NCBI GenBank assembly: GCA_021209875.1
Contig: JAGYVD010000007.1
Location: 1 to 64,000 of the forward strand
Direction: 5' to 3'
Source of the DNA: Rosellinia necatrix
Taxonomy: Eukaryota > Ascomycota > Sordariomycetes > Xylariales > Xylariaceae
DNA length: 64,000 nucleotides
Below the pieces are notes generated by a model, which did not search any database, had not been told where the DNA came from, and worked only from the letters and a program-made list of their open reading frames with translations. This document shows, piece by piece, positions 37,263-49,500 of the stretch; position 1 is the first letter of the stretch; each line of letters starts with the position of its first letter. The position numbers were made by a program, and so were the translations under genes.

Positions 37263-38999
37263 AATATGCATCTTCTGCTTAAAAGATCTTTAAAATAGGG
37301 ATTCCTGGCTTAATTGCTAAGCCGTTCCACACTACTGTCATAATAAACTAAACTAACGTTTAAACTAAAAAATATTAATAAATATAAACATTTAAATAAT
37401 AATAATAAAAAAATATAAAAAATTAAACAGATTTTTAAATATTACGTTAACAAAAAAGCAAGGTTTATTTATTAAATTAAATAATAAAACTTAAAATATA
37501 AAGATTATTAATAATATAACAAAAACTAATTATATTATTTAAAAAAATAATAAATAATTATCAAAAAAAAAAACAGCTTTCACTTTAGAAAAAAAAAATT
37601 AAGCATAAAAAACGGCCCTGTAAAACAACATAAGATATTACTAAAAGTACTGGCTGTTTTTTTGTCCGCCAGCATTTTAATAAAGTCCTTTAAAAAGCCC
37701 GTATTAATTAAACCACTAGCTTATATATTATTAAATTAAATAAGCTAAAAATAAGTTGCACAAGCTCCAGCTGGCAACAAATAGCCTACCGCCACTCTTA
37801 CAGGGGCTAAATCTAGTCTTACTAGATTTTCCTACTTAATAAAGGCATTAATAAAGCATTTTTTTTTCTACCCTTATAACAATCTTCTTTAATAACAACA
37901 GGCCAACAAACTAACAATAAACTAGCATGTTTTTATTTAAAATTAAAAACATTCCTATTTATGAAGTCATTATATTTTTTAATTTTTTTTATTTTATTTA
38001 CAAATAAAATAAACGTTCAAAACATAATTTGCAATATTTCTTCACCTAGATTTTTAAATTTAATTATAGATTAAATTTAATGATAAAAAATAAAAATATA
38101 TTTGCCATAGTTTAAGCCATAACTTTACATTAAAAACAACTTATATTAAACTTATGTTTTTTTTTAAAATATATTTTATTAATATTATATCATATATTTT
38201 CTTAATATTAAAGCTTTATGATTTAACTTTTTCTATATACCTTTAACTCTTAATTATATTAAGTTTACAAAAGCTTTAAATTTATTTTATTTATGATTAA
38301 ATAACAACCAGCTATTAACAAAAATTACGTTTTTTTTAATCAATAAATAATATATATAGCATAAAGTATTTTTTTAAAAAGCTTTTTAAACCTGATTATA
38401 TATTAAATTTAATACTAAAAAATAAATATATGTTTACTACACTTTTAGGTGCAGCTTTATATAAAAAACAACTTATCTTAAGCTTACGCTCCCCCCTAGA
38501 ATATATATTATTTATACTGCGCGGTATACCCTGTTAATAATATAGAATATTACTAAATCTAAAACCTTTTTAAATATTTTTAATATACAACTATTAACAC
38601 ATTAATAAAAAATTTCCATTAAACATATATTAGGAAGCTAATTAATTTTTATCTCCCTTAATAAAATATACTGTCTTGAAAAGAAGCTTTAAAAAAGATT
38701 ATATAATTTAAACAAATAATCCCATAAATATTATCATTTTAACATAAATTAACAGAGGATTAAAACAAATTTTGAAACATAATAATATTTAAAACAACTA
38801 ATATATATAAAGCTAAACAATTAACTAATTACTTATAAAAATAAAAATTTGAAGTTTAAAAATATATTATATAAAAATAAAGCATAAATACCTGCCTAAG
38901 CTAATATAGCTAGATTTTTTCCCTTTTTTTTATTGTTTTTATAGATTAAACAAGATTATTATAAATATACAGCAATTATTACCCTTCTAAGCTAAGCCT
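37263..38999. other. Moderately AT-rich transition zone, no gene recognised
   Basis: Base composition is less extreme than in the modules, with short GC-richer patches (37,263-37,340, 37,590-37,850 and 38,455-38,540). The strand has long C/T-rich stretches. No frame with protein-like content was found and no terminal repeats were identified. Confidence 0.5.
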
Positions 39000-39103
39000 T
39001 GTTATAGAACTCCACTAGGGCATATACCAGACTACTGCATATAAAAGGAGCAAGTAGCTAGCGACTGACTAAGTAGGGAACCTTTCCTTCTTGTGCAATA
39101 ACA
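39000..39103. repeat. Possible short LTR-like sequence at the left edge of the gene island
   Basis: Starts TGTTATAGAACTCCACTAGG and ends TGCAATAACA, giving matching inverted ends TGTTAT/ATAACA, with a TATA-like ATATAAAAGG inside. A similar start, TGTCATAGAACT, followed by ACCAGA and an ATATATATAAG element, occurs on the other side of the island at ~41,710. No 5-bp target duplication was found (AGCCT against TAAGT), so this remains tentative. It also lies where the 3' end of the neighbouring gene's transcript is expected. Confidence 0.3.
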
Positions 39104-39178
39104 TAAGTTATTTCTGGAACTACCAGCCGTACAAACTATGAAACGCTCTTCACCCTGCTATTATCTCTTCATACCGTT

Positions 39179-40908
39179 TCATCTTCTTACTCTGGCAGAT
39201 ATCCTTCTCCCGCCTTCAAAAATACTCCCTAATCCTCTTGTCATCCATGCCCTTGCCCTGGACTCCTCCGCCTCTTCTCCGGGACCACCTGCTTGAGAAA
39301 TTTGCCCCCCTTCATCTTTGTCCTTTTCAGTCTTTTCTTGCTCTTCTTTCAATTTCATTTTCTCCATGTCGCTCTGCACAACGTCATGTCTCATGGTACG
39401 ATATTGTACCAATCCTTCATGAATCCAACTACAAAGGTCTCCAGCACCAATCTCCATTGAGGGGCCTGCAAAATTCCCTTCTGATGAGTTTTTCATCCCC
39501 CCACACATGAAATCCTGCAGTTGGAGCAGCAGGGAAACTGAATCGACAGCGTTTCCATTCTCGTCTCGGAACTTCTATTCGAACTGTTAGCATCAGAAAA
39601 GGGGTAAGTACAGCAAGCCACATACCTCGTTCTGAACGCAAGTAACCTCCATTTCACCTCCCTGCTTCACCTTTGGTCGCCATACCAGAATTGACCCTTC
39701 TCCTGTTATATTTGCCTCATCTTCGGCATATGAATAAGCCCCGCTTCCCTTAAGCTCTCCCCGAGTGTACATTTTTCTCAGCCTCCTCTCATTCTTCATT
39801 TCAGCTTGGTATAACTTATGCAAACTCACGCCAACGACAGCCCGAATCTCGCCTTTGGAGCGTCGAATATAAGCCTCAGCTTTCTCTTTTAAATCATGGG
39901 CTGATTGAGAGAATCCGATTTCCACTACTATAGTTGGGTATTTGCATCCAGCCTTGCACTTCTTATGAATGAATGATGCATCTGGTGACTTTATATCACT
40001 TTCGCCCTTGGCAAAACGAAACCTGATGCCTGTAGTGCCCCTTCCTACAACGCTGCTTGCTGCGTTTGAAATTTTAGGATCAGATGATCCTCGCAGATGA
40101 GCAAGCCATTCTCTTACTTCCCCGCTAATTTCATAGACCATTAATTCATGCACGGCTGTTTGCATTCGGACCTCAAACCGCTTTTTAGAGCGGGTGTAAT
40201 CGAACCTGCACGAACGTGTGAGCAGTTTGGAAGCATGTCGCCTTTGGGGCCATACCGTAGCTTGTCTATAAAATATGCCCGCAGTTCAGCATCGTGGCTA
40301 TGGCGTACAGCCCTAAGAAGCTCTCCGTATTGCTGCACAGTGAGCTTCCTTCTTATACTCTTGGTACTCTCAACTCTGAGGGTGGGTGTAGATTTAATGA
40401 AGGTAATGACTTCTTCAACCCGGGCAGTATTCGCCCGGGAGCCTCGTTGCGTTGCCAGATTGATCAAATTGCTCCCGAATTTGAATAGCCGTTCTGAAAT
40501 AAAAAATAATGGAGATGTTATGGTTCGATTGCCAGGTCTTGCAAATATTGACGACAAACTTGATCTATTTGAAACCGTGTTGCTGACGTCAATCCGGATT
40601 GACTCCTCTGGGGAGCTGTGTTGTTGTTCTATAAGTTCATCGGTTGAAGAAATCTTGGGTAATATAAGCAAAGCATCCCATCGGCTATCAACACGCACGG
40701 AATTACGTTCTGGATGGCTGTTGGAAGGGGCTTTTATAGATTCTGGAGTAGCATCGGGGGTTAGCAGGCCAAAACGGCTTCTAACCTCTTCTCGCCCTTC
40801 GAGGTCTGGTGTAGTGTGAACTATGCCTGCCTTCGATGAATCTTGGGTGGTTTCTGTATTTGATAAACAAGACGAGTTAATTCTGCCACCAATACTGCGG
40901 GAATGCAT
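39179..40908 (-). CDS. Three-exon gene: predicted 542-aa fungal protein with putative PD-(D/E)XK-like core
   Basis: Exons on the minus strand: 40,908-40,256, 40,205-39,626 and 39,574-39,179. Intron 1 (50 nt) starts GTATGG, has a CTCAC branch-like site and ends GTGCAG. Intron 2 (51 nt) starts GTATGT, has CTAAC and ends AATAG. Both splices join frames exactly, giving 542 residues and removing what looks like a frameshift. Residues 1-200 are Ser/Thr-rich. From ~205 the protein is charged and helical, then come SPDASF (Asp293), VVEIGFSQS (Glu313), a Lys-rich helix (DLKEKAEAY, 322-330) and VWRP (392-395). The C-terminus has a charged MEKMKLKEEQ helix at ~481. The PD...VVE...K spacing resembles PD-(D/E)XK nuclease folds (with Ser/Gln after the Glu instead of Lys), and the layout recalls a family of uncharacterised fungal proteins; both points are inference. 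Codon and base use are ordinary, in sharp contrast to the flanks. The start has a favourable AAAAATG context. It points toward the telomere. Confidence 0.78.
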
Positions 40909-41708
40909 TTTTCATTATGATATTTAACAAAGAACTTCTCAGCCATATACATATGGTATTCCGAGCACTTTAAGAGTAACGCCAACCACGGTCTAAAAGC
41001 GGGGTAGGTTATAATTGCCGCACCAACCCCATGTTCACACCGGCTTCAACAATAATCTAACCAATCTTGGGTGCTTGGCAAATCTATTGCTAAATATGAC
41101 AATTTTTATCAGCTTGGCACAGAGTCTAGGAGCCAATAAGTCTTTGGGTTAAACAGGTGAGCAGAGGTGGTGTGGGGCTAGCAAGGATATAAAAAACAAC
41201 TGCCATGTTGTGCCACTTTTGATTGGTGACAGGCAGAACAAATATTATGCAGCCTAGGAGATATTTTGATTATGCATAGTCAGCCTCATCCAGATATGCC
41301 ATTCTCCTGTTCCAAGATGTGGCCACCCGCAGCGGACGACTCGTAAATAGACCTGGAGAGCAGGAGCCAGCTATAGGGATTGGACTGCTAGGCAGCTCTT
41401 TAACCTTGATTCCCTGCCATAACCGCGTGTGCCTCTCATTCATCATTATTTATTTTTTCTTTATGCCGGTCGTTCGCAGCTCTTCACGGGAGCTTCCTAA
41501 CTCTTCCGAGTTCTTGTAGACCCCTTCGCGCTAGTTCTTATTTATTTCTTACGCTCCCTCGTCCAGCCCTATAAGGGGAGGTACGACCCACAGTGTCAAC
41601 TGGTTACCTACTACGGTAGACATCCATGTCAATTACTAGGTCTCCATCCCATCTACAACTTTGCTTTTTAATGGCTGTAGGCCCGGATACACATGACTTA
41701 TGAATTAA
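40909..41708. other. Upstream region of the gene, no further gene recognised
   Basis: Ordinary base composition, including the presumptive promoter of the minus-strand gene. ATTGG words at ~41,222 and ~41,371 read as CCAAT on the gene strand. Small open frames (for example 41,319-41,519) have no protein-like features. The stretch 41,500-41,700 contains TGTCAACTGGTTACC and TGTCAATTACTAGG, whose nature is unclear. Confidence 0.45.
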
Positions 41709-41812
41709 TTGTCATAGAACTAAGCCCGGGCTCCGGGCCTCCACCGGGCACGGACCAGAAGATCATATATATAAGCTAGAATAGCTGGCAACAAACCAAC
41801 AGGAGGAACTCT
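41709..41812. repeat. Possible LTR-like sequence at the right edge of the gene island
   Basis: TGTCATAGAACTAAGCCCGG, then a CCGGGC-rich fold-back segment, ACCAGAAGATC, and ATATATATAAGCTAG resembling a promoter. The start matches that at 39,000 (TGTYATAGAACT). AT-rich DNA resumes immediately afterwards. No end or target duplication could be fixed. Confidence 0.25.
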
Positions 41813-42528
41813 GATATTAATACCCTTTATGAACAATAAAAAGAAGAAAAATATATTCTGTTAAAGCTTTAAATTTTGTTATTATTAAGATATGCTGTGA
41901 TAAGACTTCTGTAATAGTGGTATAGAACATGTTATAGTTTATACTGCTAGTAATTCTATAAATGATTTATGTTAATATATAAAAAAGGAAGACTTTTTAT
42001 ATAGTTATTTGCCAGCGATTTGTTTTTTTATATATAGTATTCTGGCCTGGGCTTTAATAAGGTTTTTAAATTAAAACCAGTTTTATGATAATATTTTTTT
42101 TTTACACTATAAATATTTTTATTTATAAAATAAAATGTTTAATGAGTAGTAGTTAAATAATTTTTTTTAAAGTTTTAGGGTTATAAAATAAATATGGAAT
42201 AATATTTTTTTTACACCGCTAAATAAGCGTTTTTTTTTTTTGCTTTTTTTTTTAAAAGTAAATTTATAATAATATACAACTCATATGCTGTTTTTTATGA
42301 AATAAATACTATATAATATATTGTTTAAAGTGTTAAATATATGCTTTTGTTATTTTTTCTAAAATATAAGCTACTAATAATGTAAAACTTATTTGCTGTT
42401 TTTAAAGATAAATACTTTATAAAATTATTTATTATTTAATTTATTTTTTTAGCTTTTCTAAAAAAGACTTTTTATTGTTTTATTTTTATTTTATTTTTTT
42501 TGCTTTTAAAAAACTTTTTGTTTTATTT
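41813..42528. other. T-rich DNA, no gene seen
   Basis: Plus strand rich in T-runs (for example 42,225-42,255), lightly mutated, with stops in all frames. Confidence 0.6.
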
Positions 42529-42711
42529 CTTTTTGATACAGACAGGTAGGGGGTGTCCGAAGGACCCACCTTAGGCTAGGCTAGGTCTGTAGGCTAGGTC
42601 CGCAGGACCTAGCCGGACCCGCAATTAAGGGTAGCCCACGGGCTATTTCTAGCCAGCCTTCGGCTGGCTGGCATAGCCAGTCCTTCCTTCTACCTGTAAT
42701 TGGCTACTTTT
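42529..42711 (+). mobile_element. Solo LTR related to family 1 (173 bp) with CTTTT duplication
   Basis: The LTR (42,534-42,706) starts TGATACAGACAGGTAGGGGG, close to the family 1 start TGACACAGTCAGGAAGGGGG, and ends TGTAATTGGCTA, recalling the TTACTA end. CTTTT flanks both sides (42,529-42,533 and 42,707-42,711). Like the family 1 LTRs it is GC-rich and hairpin-rich: GGTCCGCAGGACC near 42,597 and GCCAGCCTTCGGCTGGC near 42,652. The surroundings are T-rich, so the CTTTT match alone is weak evidence. The start similarity and the hairpin style make the call. Confidence 0.65.
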
Positions 42712-43974
42712 CACTAGATACACCATACAGGACCCCAATATATCCTTGTTACTTTTTTTTTCTGTTTCTATTTCATTATTTTTTATATTTTTTTATTATT
42801 GAGGTTTTATAAACAAAAAGTTTTATTTTTATTATTTACATACATAAATATAAAAATACTAAACAAGCAGATTTATTATTTAAAAAACAGTTAAATGATA
42901 TATCACCTGTGTTTTTATTAATAAAGAAACTATTGAATATTAATAATATATGAAATATAAAAATATTTAGGAACTTATAAATATATATTTACTTATTGTT
43001 TTTTATTATTATATTATAAACTGTTTTATTTTAAATATCAATTTATTGCTGCTAAATTGTTTTAATTAAATTAAATAATAGTGTTAATTTTATGGCGATT
43101 TTTATTTAATATAGCTGTTTTAAATTTTTTATAAAAAAAAGGAGTAATAATAATAACATATGATTAAACAAAAATATAATTTTTTGCTTAAGCCTTACTG
43201 CTCTTTTAATAAATTATATATTAACTTAGTTTTTCTTTTTCTAAAAATATAAAAAAAAAGATTTTATAAACAATCTCTTATAACTAGAGATAAAAAAAAA
43301 ATATATATATATATTCTGATTTTCTTTTGTTTTTTTTTTATTTTCTAATATACTTTTTAGCAGTTTTATAAGCAAGTTTATAACGTTTTTTTTTATTTAA
43401 CTGTTTTTTTATTTCTTTTGTAATAATATAAAAGCTTCGGTTTAATAAATTATAAAAAGAAAATTTATAAATATTTTTATGATAAGTTTTTTATATTAGT
43501 TTTTTCAAATTAGTTTTTTCATGATAAGTTAATGTTATAATATTAATTTTTTAGATTAAAATTGTTAATAAATGTAAACTAATAAGCGTAATAACGTTAT
43601 TAAAATTTAATAATATAAAAGTTTTTAAATATACAAGCTTCAATTTTATTCATAATTATTTTTATAGCTTTATTTTATTCTTATATTTTTATTATTATAT
43701 TAATTTTTATGAAAGTTCTTTTAATATATAGTACAATATTTTAGTTTTTCTTTATTAATTATTTATTTTTAATTTTTTAATCTTTTGTCTCCTTTTTATA
43801 TTATATATTTTTAATAAAACTTATTAACAGCGTTTTATTTATAATTTGTTTTATTTTTATCTTTATAAAAACTTTCTTTTCTTTTTGCAACAGCATATAA
43901 ATATTATCGTTTTTTTTTTTTTTTTTTATTAATAATCTTTTTTATATATAACTTCTATATTTAAATATATATAT
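42712..43974. other. T-rich DNA, no gene seen
   Basis: AT-rich but less uniformly mutated than the subtelomere. No feature recognised. Confidence 0.6.
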
Positions 43975-44233
43975 TGTAAAAAGCTCTGCCTGAAAGTACA
44001 CTTATCAGGGTAGCAAACAAGGTCTATTTTTTAATTAAATATCAGAAGTTATAAACTATATATATAGCGCTTGTGAGCTATAGTTTTATAAAGCTGGTCA
44101 GTTTTAGTTATATTAGTCCAGGTTTAATAGTTAATTCCCAAGCTATTTAACAATTATTTAAAACAGGGGTATATATCAGTTTCCTTATATTAGCCTGTGC
44201 GCTAATAGTTTTTTATAGGCACTGCCCATGACA
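43975..44233. repeat. 259-bp LTR-like direct repeat, copy 1
   Basis: Begins TGTAAAAAGCTCTGCC and ends CACTGCCCATGACA, i.e. TG...CA ends. It is alignable over its full length with 44,911-45,169 (TTATAAAGCTGGTCAGTTTT against TTATAAAGCTGGTTAGTTTT, and TTTAATAGTTAATTCCCAAG against TTTAATAGTTAATTTCTAAA). The flanking pentamers are TATAT and TATGT, one transition apart, so it could be a solo LTR with its own duplication. Confidence 0.7.
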
Positions 44234-44910
44234 TATGTTTTTTCTTTAAAAAAAAAGTATAATTATATCTCTTGTTAAACCTGTTTTAAAAAGTCTAGTT
44301 TTGTTAAGTTTATTTTATAAAACGCTTATAATTTTATGTCATATTTTTTTAAGTTTTTCCCTAGTTTTTATATTAATTTATAAAAAGCTAGTTATTAGAC
44401 CTTATATATTAATTTTTTTATGAATTACTGGTTTAAGTTTATAATACTTTTATATTATTCTTTTGTTTTTTTTTTGTTGCTTTTTTTTAATAATGTAAGA
44501 TTATTTATTTTATTATTATATTATTTATTAATTAATTCCTCTTTTTTAGCTTCAGTTTAATAAACTATTACAATAAAATTTAAATAATAAACAAAAATTA
44601 TATTATTTTAAAAGCTATATAATTATTAATTATTAACAAACTTTAATTATTTTTATAAAACTAATTTCTTCATTTATTAGCTTTAAAAAATATCGCATTA
44701 TTTATATATTTTTAATATTAATTCATATTTTATTTTAAGCTTTATTTATAAACGTTTTACTTTTTTTCTTATTTTTTATATTTTATTAATAATATTTTCT
44801 GTCGTTTAAAACTTATTTTATTAAGCTTTTATTTTATATTTAGTAAAATCTTTAAAAAGCTTTATATTTATTAGAAAATACTAGCTGTAGTTAATAAAAA
44901 AGAAGCTAAC
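44234..44910. other. 677-bp segment between the two 259-bp repeats
   Basis: T-rich and non-coding. If the repeats are paired LTRs this is the interior of a ~1.2-kb non-autonomous element. No primer-binding site or polypurine tract is legible. Confidence 0.5.
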
Positions 44911-45169
44911 TGTGATAGGCTATGCCCAAAGGTATATTTATTAGAGTAGTAAATAAGGTTTATTTTTTAGCTAAATAGTAAAAGTTATAAATAATATATG
45001 CGTAGCTTATAACACATTGTTTTATAAAGCTGGTTAGTTTTAACTATATTAGTTTAAGTTTAATAGTTAATTTCTAAATTATGTAATAATTATTTAAAAT
45101 AAAAATATATAGCAGTTTATTTATATTAGCTTATATGCTAATATTTTTTTATAAGCACTGCTTATAATA
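44911..45169. repeat. 259-bp LTR-like direct repeat, copy 2
   Basis: Begins TGTGATAGGCTATGCC and ends CACTGCTTATAATA. It is more mutated than copy 1, and most differences are C to T or G to A. Length is identical. Flanks CTAAC and TTATT do not match perfectly each other or the copy 1 flanks, so pairing with copy 1 cannot be proven. Confidence 0.7.
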
Positions 45170-46418
45170 TTATTATTTTTTTTATGTTTTTTTGGAAAAG
45201 TTGTAAGCTAGTTATAAGCTGTTTTATAGTTTTTATGCTTATATTTTAAATTTATAAATAAAGTTTTTTTTTAGCTCAAAAAAAAAAGGTTTTTTTATAA
45301 GGTTTTTTTTTATTTATAAGTTTTAATTTATATATAAATATCTATTTTTATTAATCTAGTTTATTAAAACGTTTTAATACTGTTTATATATGTTTTATAA
45401 TATTATTTTTTTTATTTATTATTTATTAGTTTTTATATATTTTTTAAATATTTTAAATATTTTTATGCCGCTATTTTTTAAAATTTTGCTAAGTTTTATT
45501 TTTTACTGCTTTATATACAGCTATATAAAGCTTTTAAGCCGCTTATTTTTTTTTTTTTTTTTTTAATAATAACTAGCTTTATAAGTTATTTTAATTTTTA
45601 TAATATTTTAATTTATTATTTAAGCCGTTTATAAATTAATTTTGGTTTATTTTATAAGCTGTTTAACGTTTTATTATTCATATTATATTTATTTTTTATT
45701 ATTACAGCTAAATTTTATTTTTATTTATATTTTAACCGGCTTGTTAGCGGCTTGTTAGTTTAGTTTGTTAGCACAGCTGTATTTTTTTGTTTATTAAAAA
45801 TTACCTTTTAACTGTTTATAATTTTTTTATTAATTAATTAAATAGTTGTTTTCTATTATATTAACACAGGCTGTTTTTAGCCGTTGTTTTTATATTAATT
45901 TTATTAATAAAAAGCAAAAATAGCGTTTTTTTTAGTTTTATTTCTTCATGTTTTCTTTTTTTTTTTTAGCGCTCAGCGTTATTTTTGTTTATTTGTAAGC
46001 TTTATTAACTAAGTTTTAGCGTTATTTGCGCTTTCTTTTCCGCTTTTTGCCCGGCTTTTTTTTTATTTTTATTTTTATTTATTTTTAAAAGTTTTTTTTT
46101 TGGTTTTAAACTGTTTATACGCTGTTTATAATAGCTTTAAAAGCTTTTTTTGCCTGTTTTATTATAAACTAGCTTTTTATTAATATTTTATGCGGTTTTT
46201 TTTTTGTTTTCTTTATAAACGCGTTATATTATATATATATTATATTAATACGCCTGTAGATAATAACTTTTTAATTTGTTATCTTAATTGCATTAATAAT
46301 ATGTTTCCTTTTATAAGCTTATTATAACCTCATTATAAAAAAAACATATTATTATCTATTATATATATTATATAAATAAAAAAAACTATTTTAAAATAAG
46401 CTAGCCGCTGCTATAAGT
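45170..46418. other. T-rich DNA, no gene seen
   Basis: Stop-rich with many T-runs (for example 45,548-45,563). No terminal repeats or protein motifs recognised. Confidence 0.6.
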
Positions 46419-46552
46419 TACGGTTGGTGCACCAGACCCACCTTCCGTAGGCTATATAGTCCACTAAGGGTTCCAACTGCCAGCTTGGAATTCTATGTTC
46501 CTTTTACCGGGGGTTGGCCTAGTGGATAGTGGCCGCTATTGCACCAACCGTA
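46419..46552. mobile_element. 130-bp MITE, Tc1/mariner type, with TA duplication
   Basis: Perfect 11-bp terminal inverted repeats CGGTTGGTGCA (46,421-46,431) and TGCACCAACCG (46,540-46,550), flanked by TA on both sides (46,419-46,420 and 46,551-46,552), the target duplication of Tc1/mariner elements. A second inner inverted pair, TCCACTAAGG (near 46,470) and CCTAGTGGA (near 46,518), lets most of the element fold. It has no coding capacity. Its G/C content is far above the flanks, so it is unmutated and probably recent or too short for RIP. Confidence 0.87.
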
Positions 46553-49500
46553 GCACTATAACTGTTTATATTTTATATTAATATTATTTATAAATAACCT
46601 TTTAATAATTTTAAACTAGATTAAATATTTTTATATTTTATTAAAAACGTTTATATATATAATAAATATATTTTTTTTCAAGTTTTTTTTATTAATTATT
46701 TTTATATGTTTATAAGCTATTTAAAGCGTTAAAATTAATTTATTAAAGCTTGTTTAAATTTTTCAAAACGTGTAGCTTATATTAATAAAATATTAAATAT
46801 AAGTTTTAATTTTAATAATTATTATTTATATTTAGCTTATATATTATATAAATAAAATTATTATTATTATTTAAAGCTTTATTAAACAGTTTTTAAATAA
46901 TGCAAAATCAAAGCTTGTTATATAAAAATTTTATCTGCTGTTTATATTTTTCTTATATATTATTTATATTTAATTAAAAGAAATAACAAAATATTATGAA
47001 AAATCAATAATAATTTATAAATAATATTATAATTTATAATATTATTTATAAGCTTTTAAAATTATTATTTTTTTACAAAAGTTTTTTCTCAGTTTATATA
47101 ATCTGCGATAAAAACGCAAACTTTATTTTAATATTAATTATAAACTGCCTAAAAAATAAATAAAAATTAAATAAGTTTTAAAATAATATAATAAATAATA
47201 TAGCTGCAGTTATTACTAATAAAACTTCAGCAGCTGCAGCCGCGTTTTTTTTATTAAATATATTAGCTGTTTTTATATTAATTATAAGCAAAGCTTAAAA
47301 AAAATTAAAGCTTAAAAATAAAAAATTAAAGCAAATTAAATAGCTTAGGCGCTGTTTGCGCAACCTTTATTATTATTTTATTTAAAGCTTGTATAAAAAA
47401 ATATAAAAAATTAGCTGGCTTTATTTAATAGTTTTTTTATAATTTTAAGTTATTTATAATATATTTCTAAATTAATTTTATTTATAATTAAAAAATATAA
47501 TATGTTATATTATTTATTTATTTTATTTATTATTTTTTATCTGTTATTTTTGAGTAATGCTTTCTTTATTTTTTATTAAGTTTATTATTATTTTATTTAT
47601 TTTTATTTTTTTAAAACAGTTTATAGTTTAAGTTTTAAAAACTTTTTAAAATCTTTTTAATAAATATAGCGCATGTTCTTTGTTTTATAATTAGTTTATA
47701 AACTTTTTTGTTTTTTTAATTTATTCAGCTTTTAATATGTTTTTATTTTATATTTTTATTTTTTAAGTTTTATTATTTATATAAAAAAAGCTACCTATTT
47801 TTAACGTTTAAAAAACTAAAGATTATTTTTATATAATATATAAGTTTAATATAAAAATAATTATATATATTTTTGAAATATTTAATTTTATTATATAAAA
47901 GCTAATTATTTTAATAATATAATATTTAATATATAATTATATTAATTTTTATAATAGCTGCAGCGTTTATTTATTTTTAAAAAATAATCCAACAAAACTT
48001 GTAGTTTTAAACTTATTAGCTAGCACGTGCTACTTATTAGCAGCTTTTGTTTTAGTTTTATTATATTATAGCTAAAGCTATTTAAACAAATTTTATCTTA
48101 TTTTTTAATTTTTATATAAATATTTTAGCTAAAGTTTATAAATTTTAAGCTAGTTATATTAAACGTTTAATTATTAATATAATAACAATATAATATTTAT
48201 AAAGTATAAAAAAAGCTTAGTTTAATAATTATAATGTTTTAATTGTTTATAAGAACTATAACCTTTAAAAATAATATAAGCTAGTTATATTAAATATATA
48301 TAATATATGTTTATAAATATATTAATATTTTTTAATTTGTTTATTTTATAATTTTATTTATTTTAAAATAATTAACAATAAATTAACGCTATTTAATATT
48401 TATTTATAAGCGATTTTTATATTAAAATTAATTAATTCAATTTATATTTTTATTATTAGTTATAGCTATAAAAACTTATAATAATATTAATAATATTATA
48501 TAAACTATTTAATATAAGCTTTTATATTTATTAAAACTATTATTTTTACTATAATAGTTTTATTAAACTTATTAATAATTATTATTAAATTAATAAAATT
48601 ATGTTATTTTTCTGCTAATAAGTTTATTATAAAGTTTATTAAAAGTTTATTTTAATATTGCTTAAAAATTAAAAATAAATATAGCAAACTTTATTTTTAG
48701 TTTTTTATACTGTTTTTCTGCTGCAAATATTATAGTTACATATAAAATGTTTTATATTTTTAACAGCGTTAATTAAAAAAGTTTTTAAATATTATTATAA
48801 TAGTTTTTTTTATTAAAATGTTTTATTAAATATAAGTTATAAATGTTTCATATTATTTTTATTTAAAAAGTCTTTAATTAAAAATTTAAAACTAATTATA
48901 AAATTTTAATACATTACATAGGTTTAAATTATATTTAATAATTAATATTTTAAAATTTAATTACAAAAAAAACACGTATGTTTTTTATATAGCATAAATA
49001 ATATATATATAGCTTAGGTTTTTTTAAAAGTAATATTTTAAATATTAGTTAGATTTTTATAATTAAATATTTTTTTTTTAAAAATTAATATTTTTTAATT
49101 TATTTATTTAAATGGTTTATAATTAGCTTAAAAAATTTAATAAACAGGTATTCAGTTTTTAAAAGCTGTTTATATAGTGTCATATATTTTTATTTTAACT
49201 TTTTTAAAAAGTTTTAATTATATTTTAATATCGTGTTTATTTAATTATTTAAACGTTTTTTATAAAACTTTAATTTAAATTTATATTTAATGAATTTTTC
49301 AGTTTAATAAACCTCTTTTTAATTAGTTTTTAATAATTATAAAATAAATAAAGTTTTTATAATTAAATATTATAACAAAAAACATTTTAATATTTTTAAG
49401 ATTAATATATTAAGCTTATAAACAGCTTATAATTATACAAAGTTTTTATTATAAATTTTATAATTAATTTTTATAGTTATAAAATAACGCAAATAATATG

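Noticed and set aside
39238..39510. Plus-strand open frame of 90 codons opposite the gene
   Set aside because: Antisense to exon 3 and its flank; no protein-like features, while the minus strand has consistent splicing and motifs.
40141..40165. Apparent frameshift between the 255- and 190-codon minus-strand frames
   Set aside because: A 50-nt intron (40,206-40,255) with GTATGG, a branch-like CTCAC and GTGCAG joins the two frames exactly, so no lesion is needed.
40148..40819. Plus-strand open frame of 223 codons
   Set aside because: Antisense shadow of exon 1 of the minus-strand gene. Its length comes from the composition of the real gene.
41319..41519. 66-codon plus-strand frame upstream of the gene
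   Set aside because: No recognisable domain, no conserved context.
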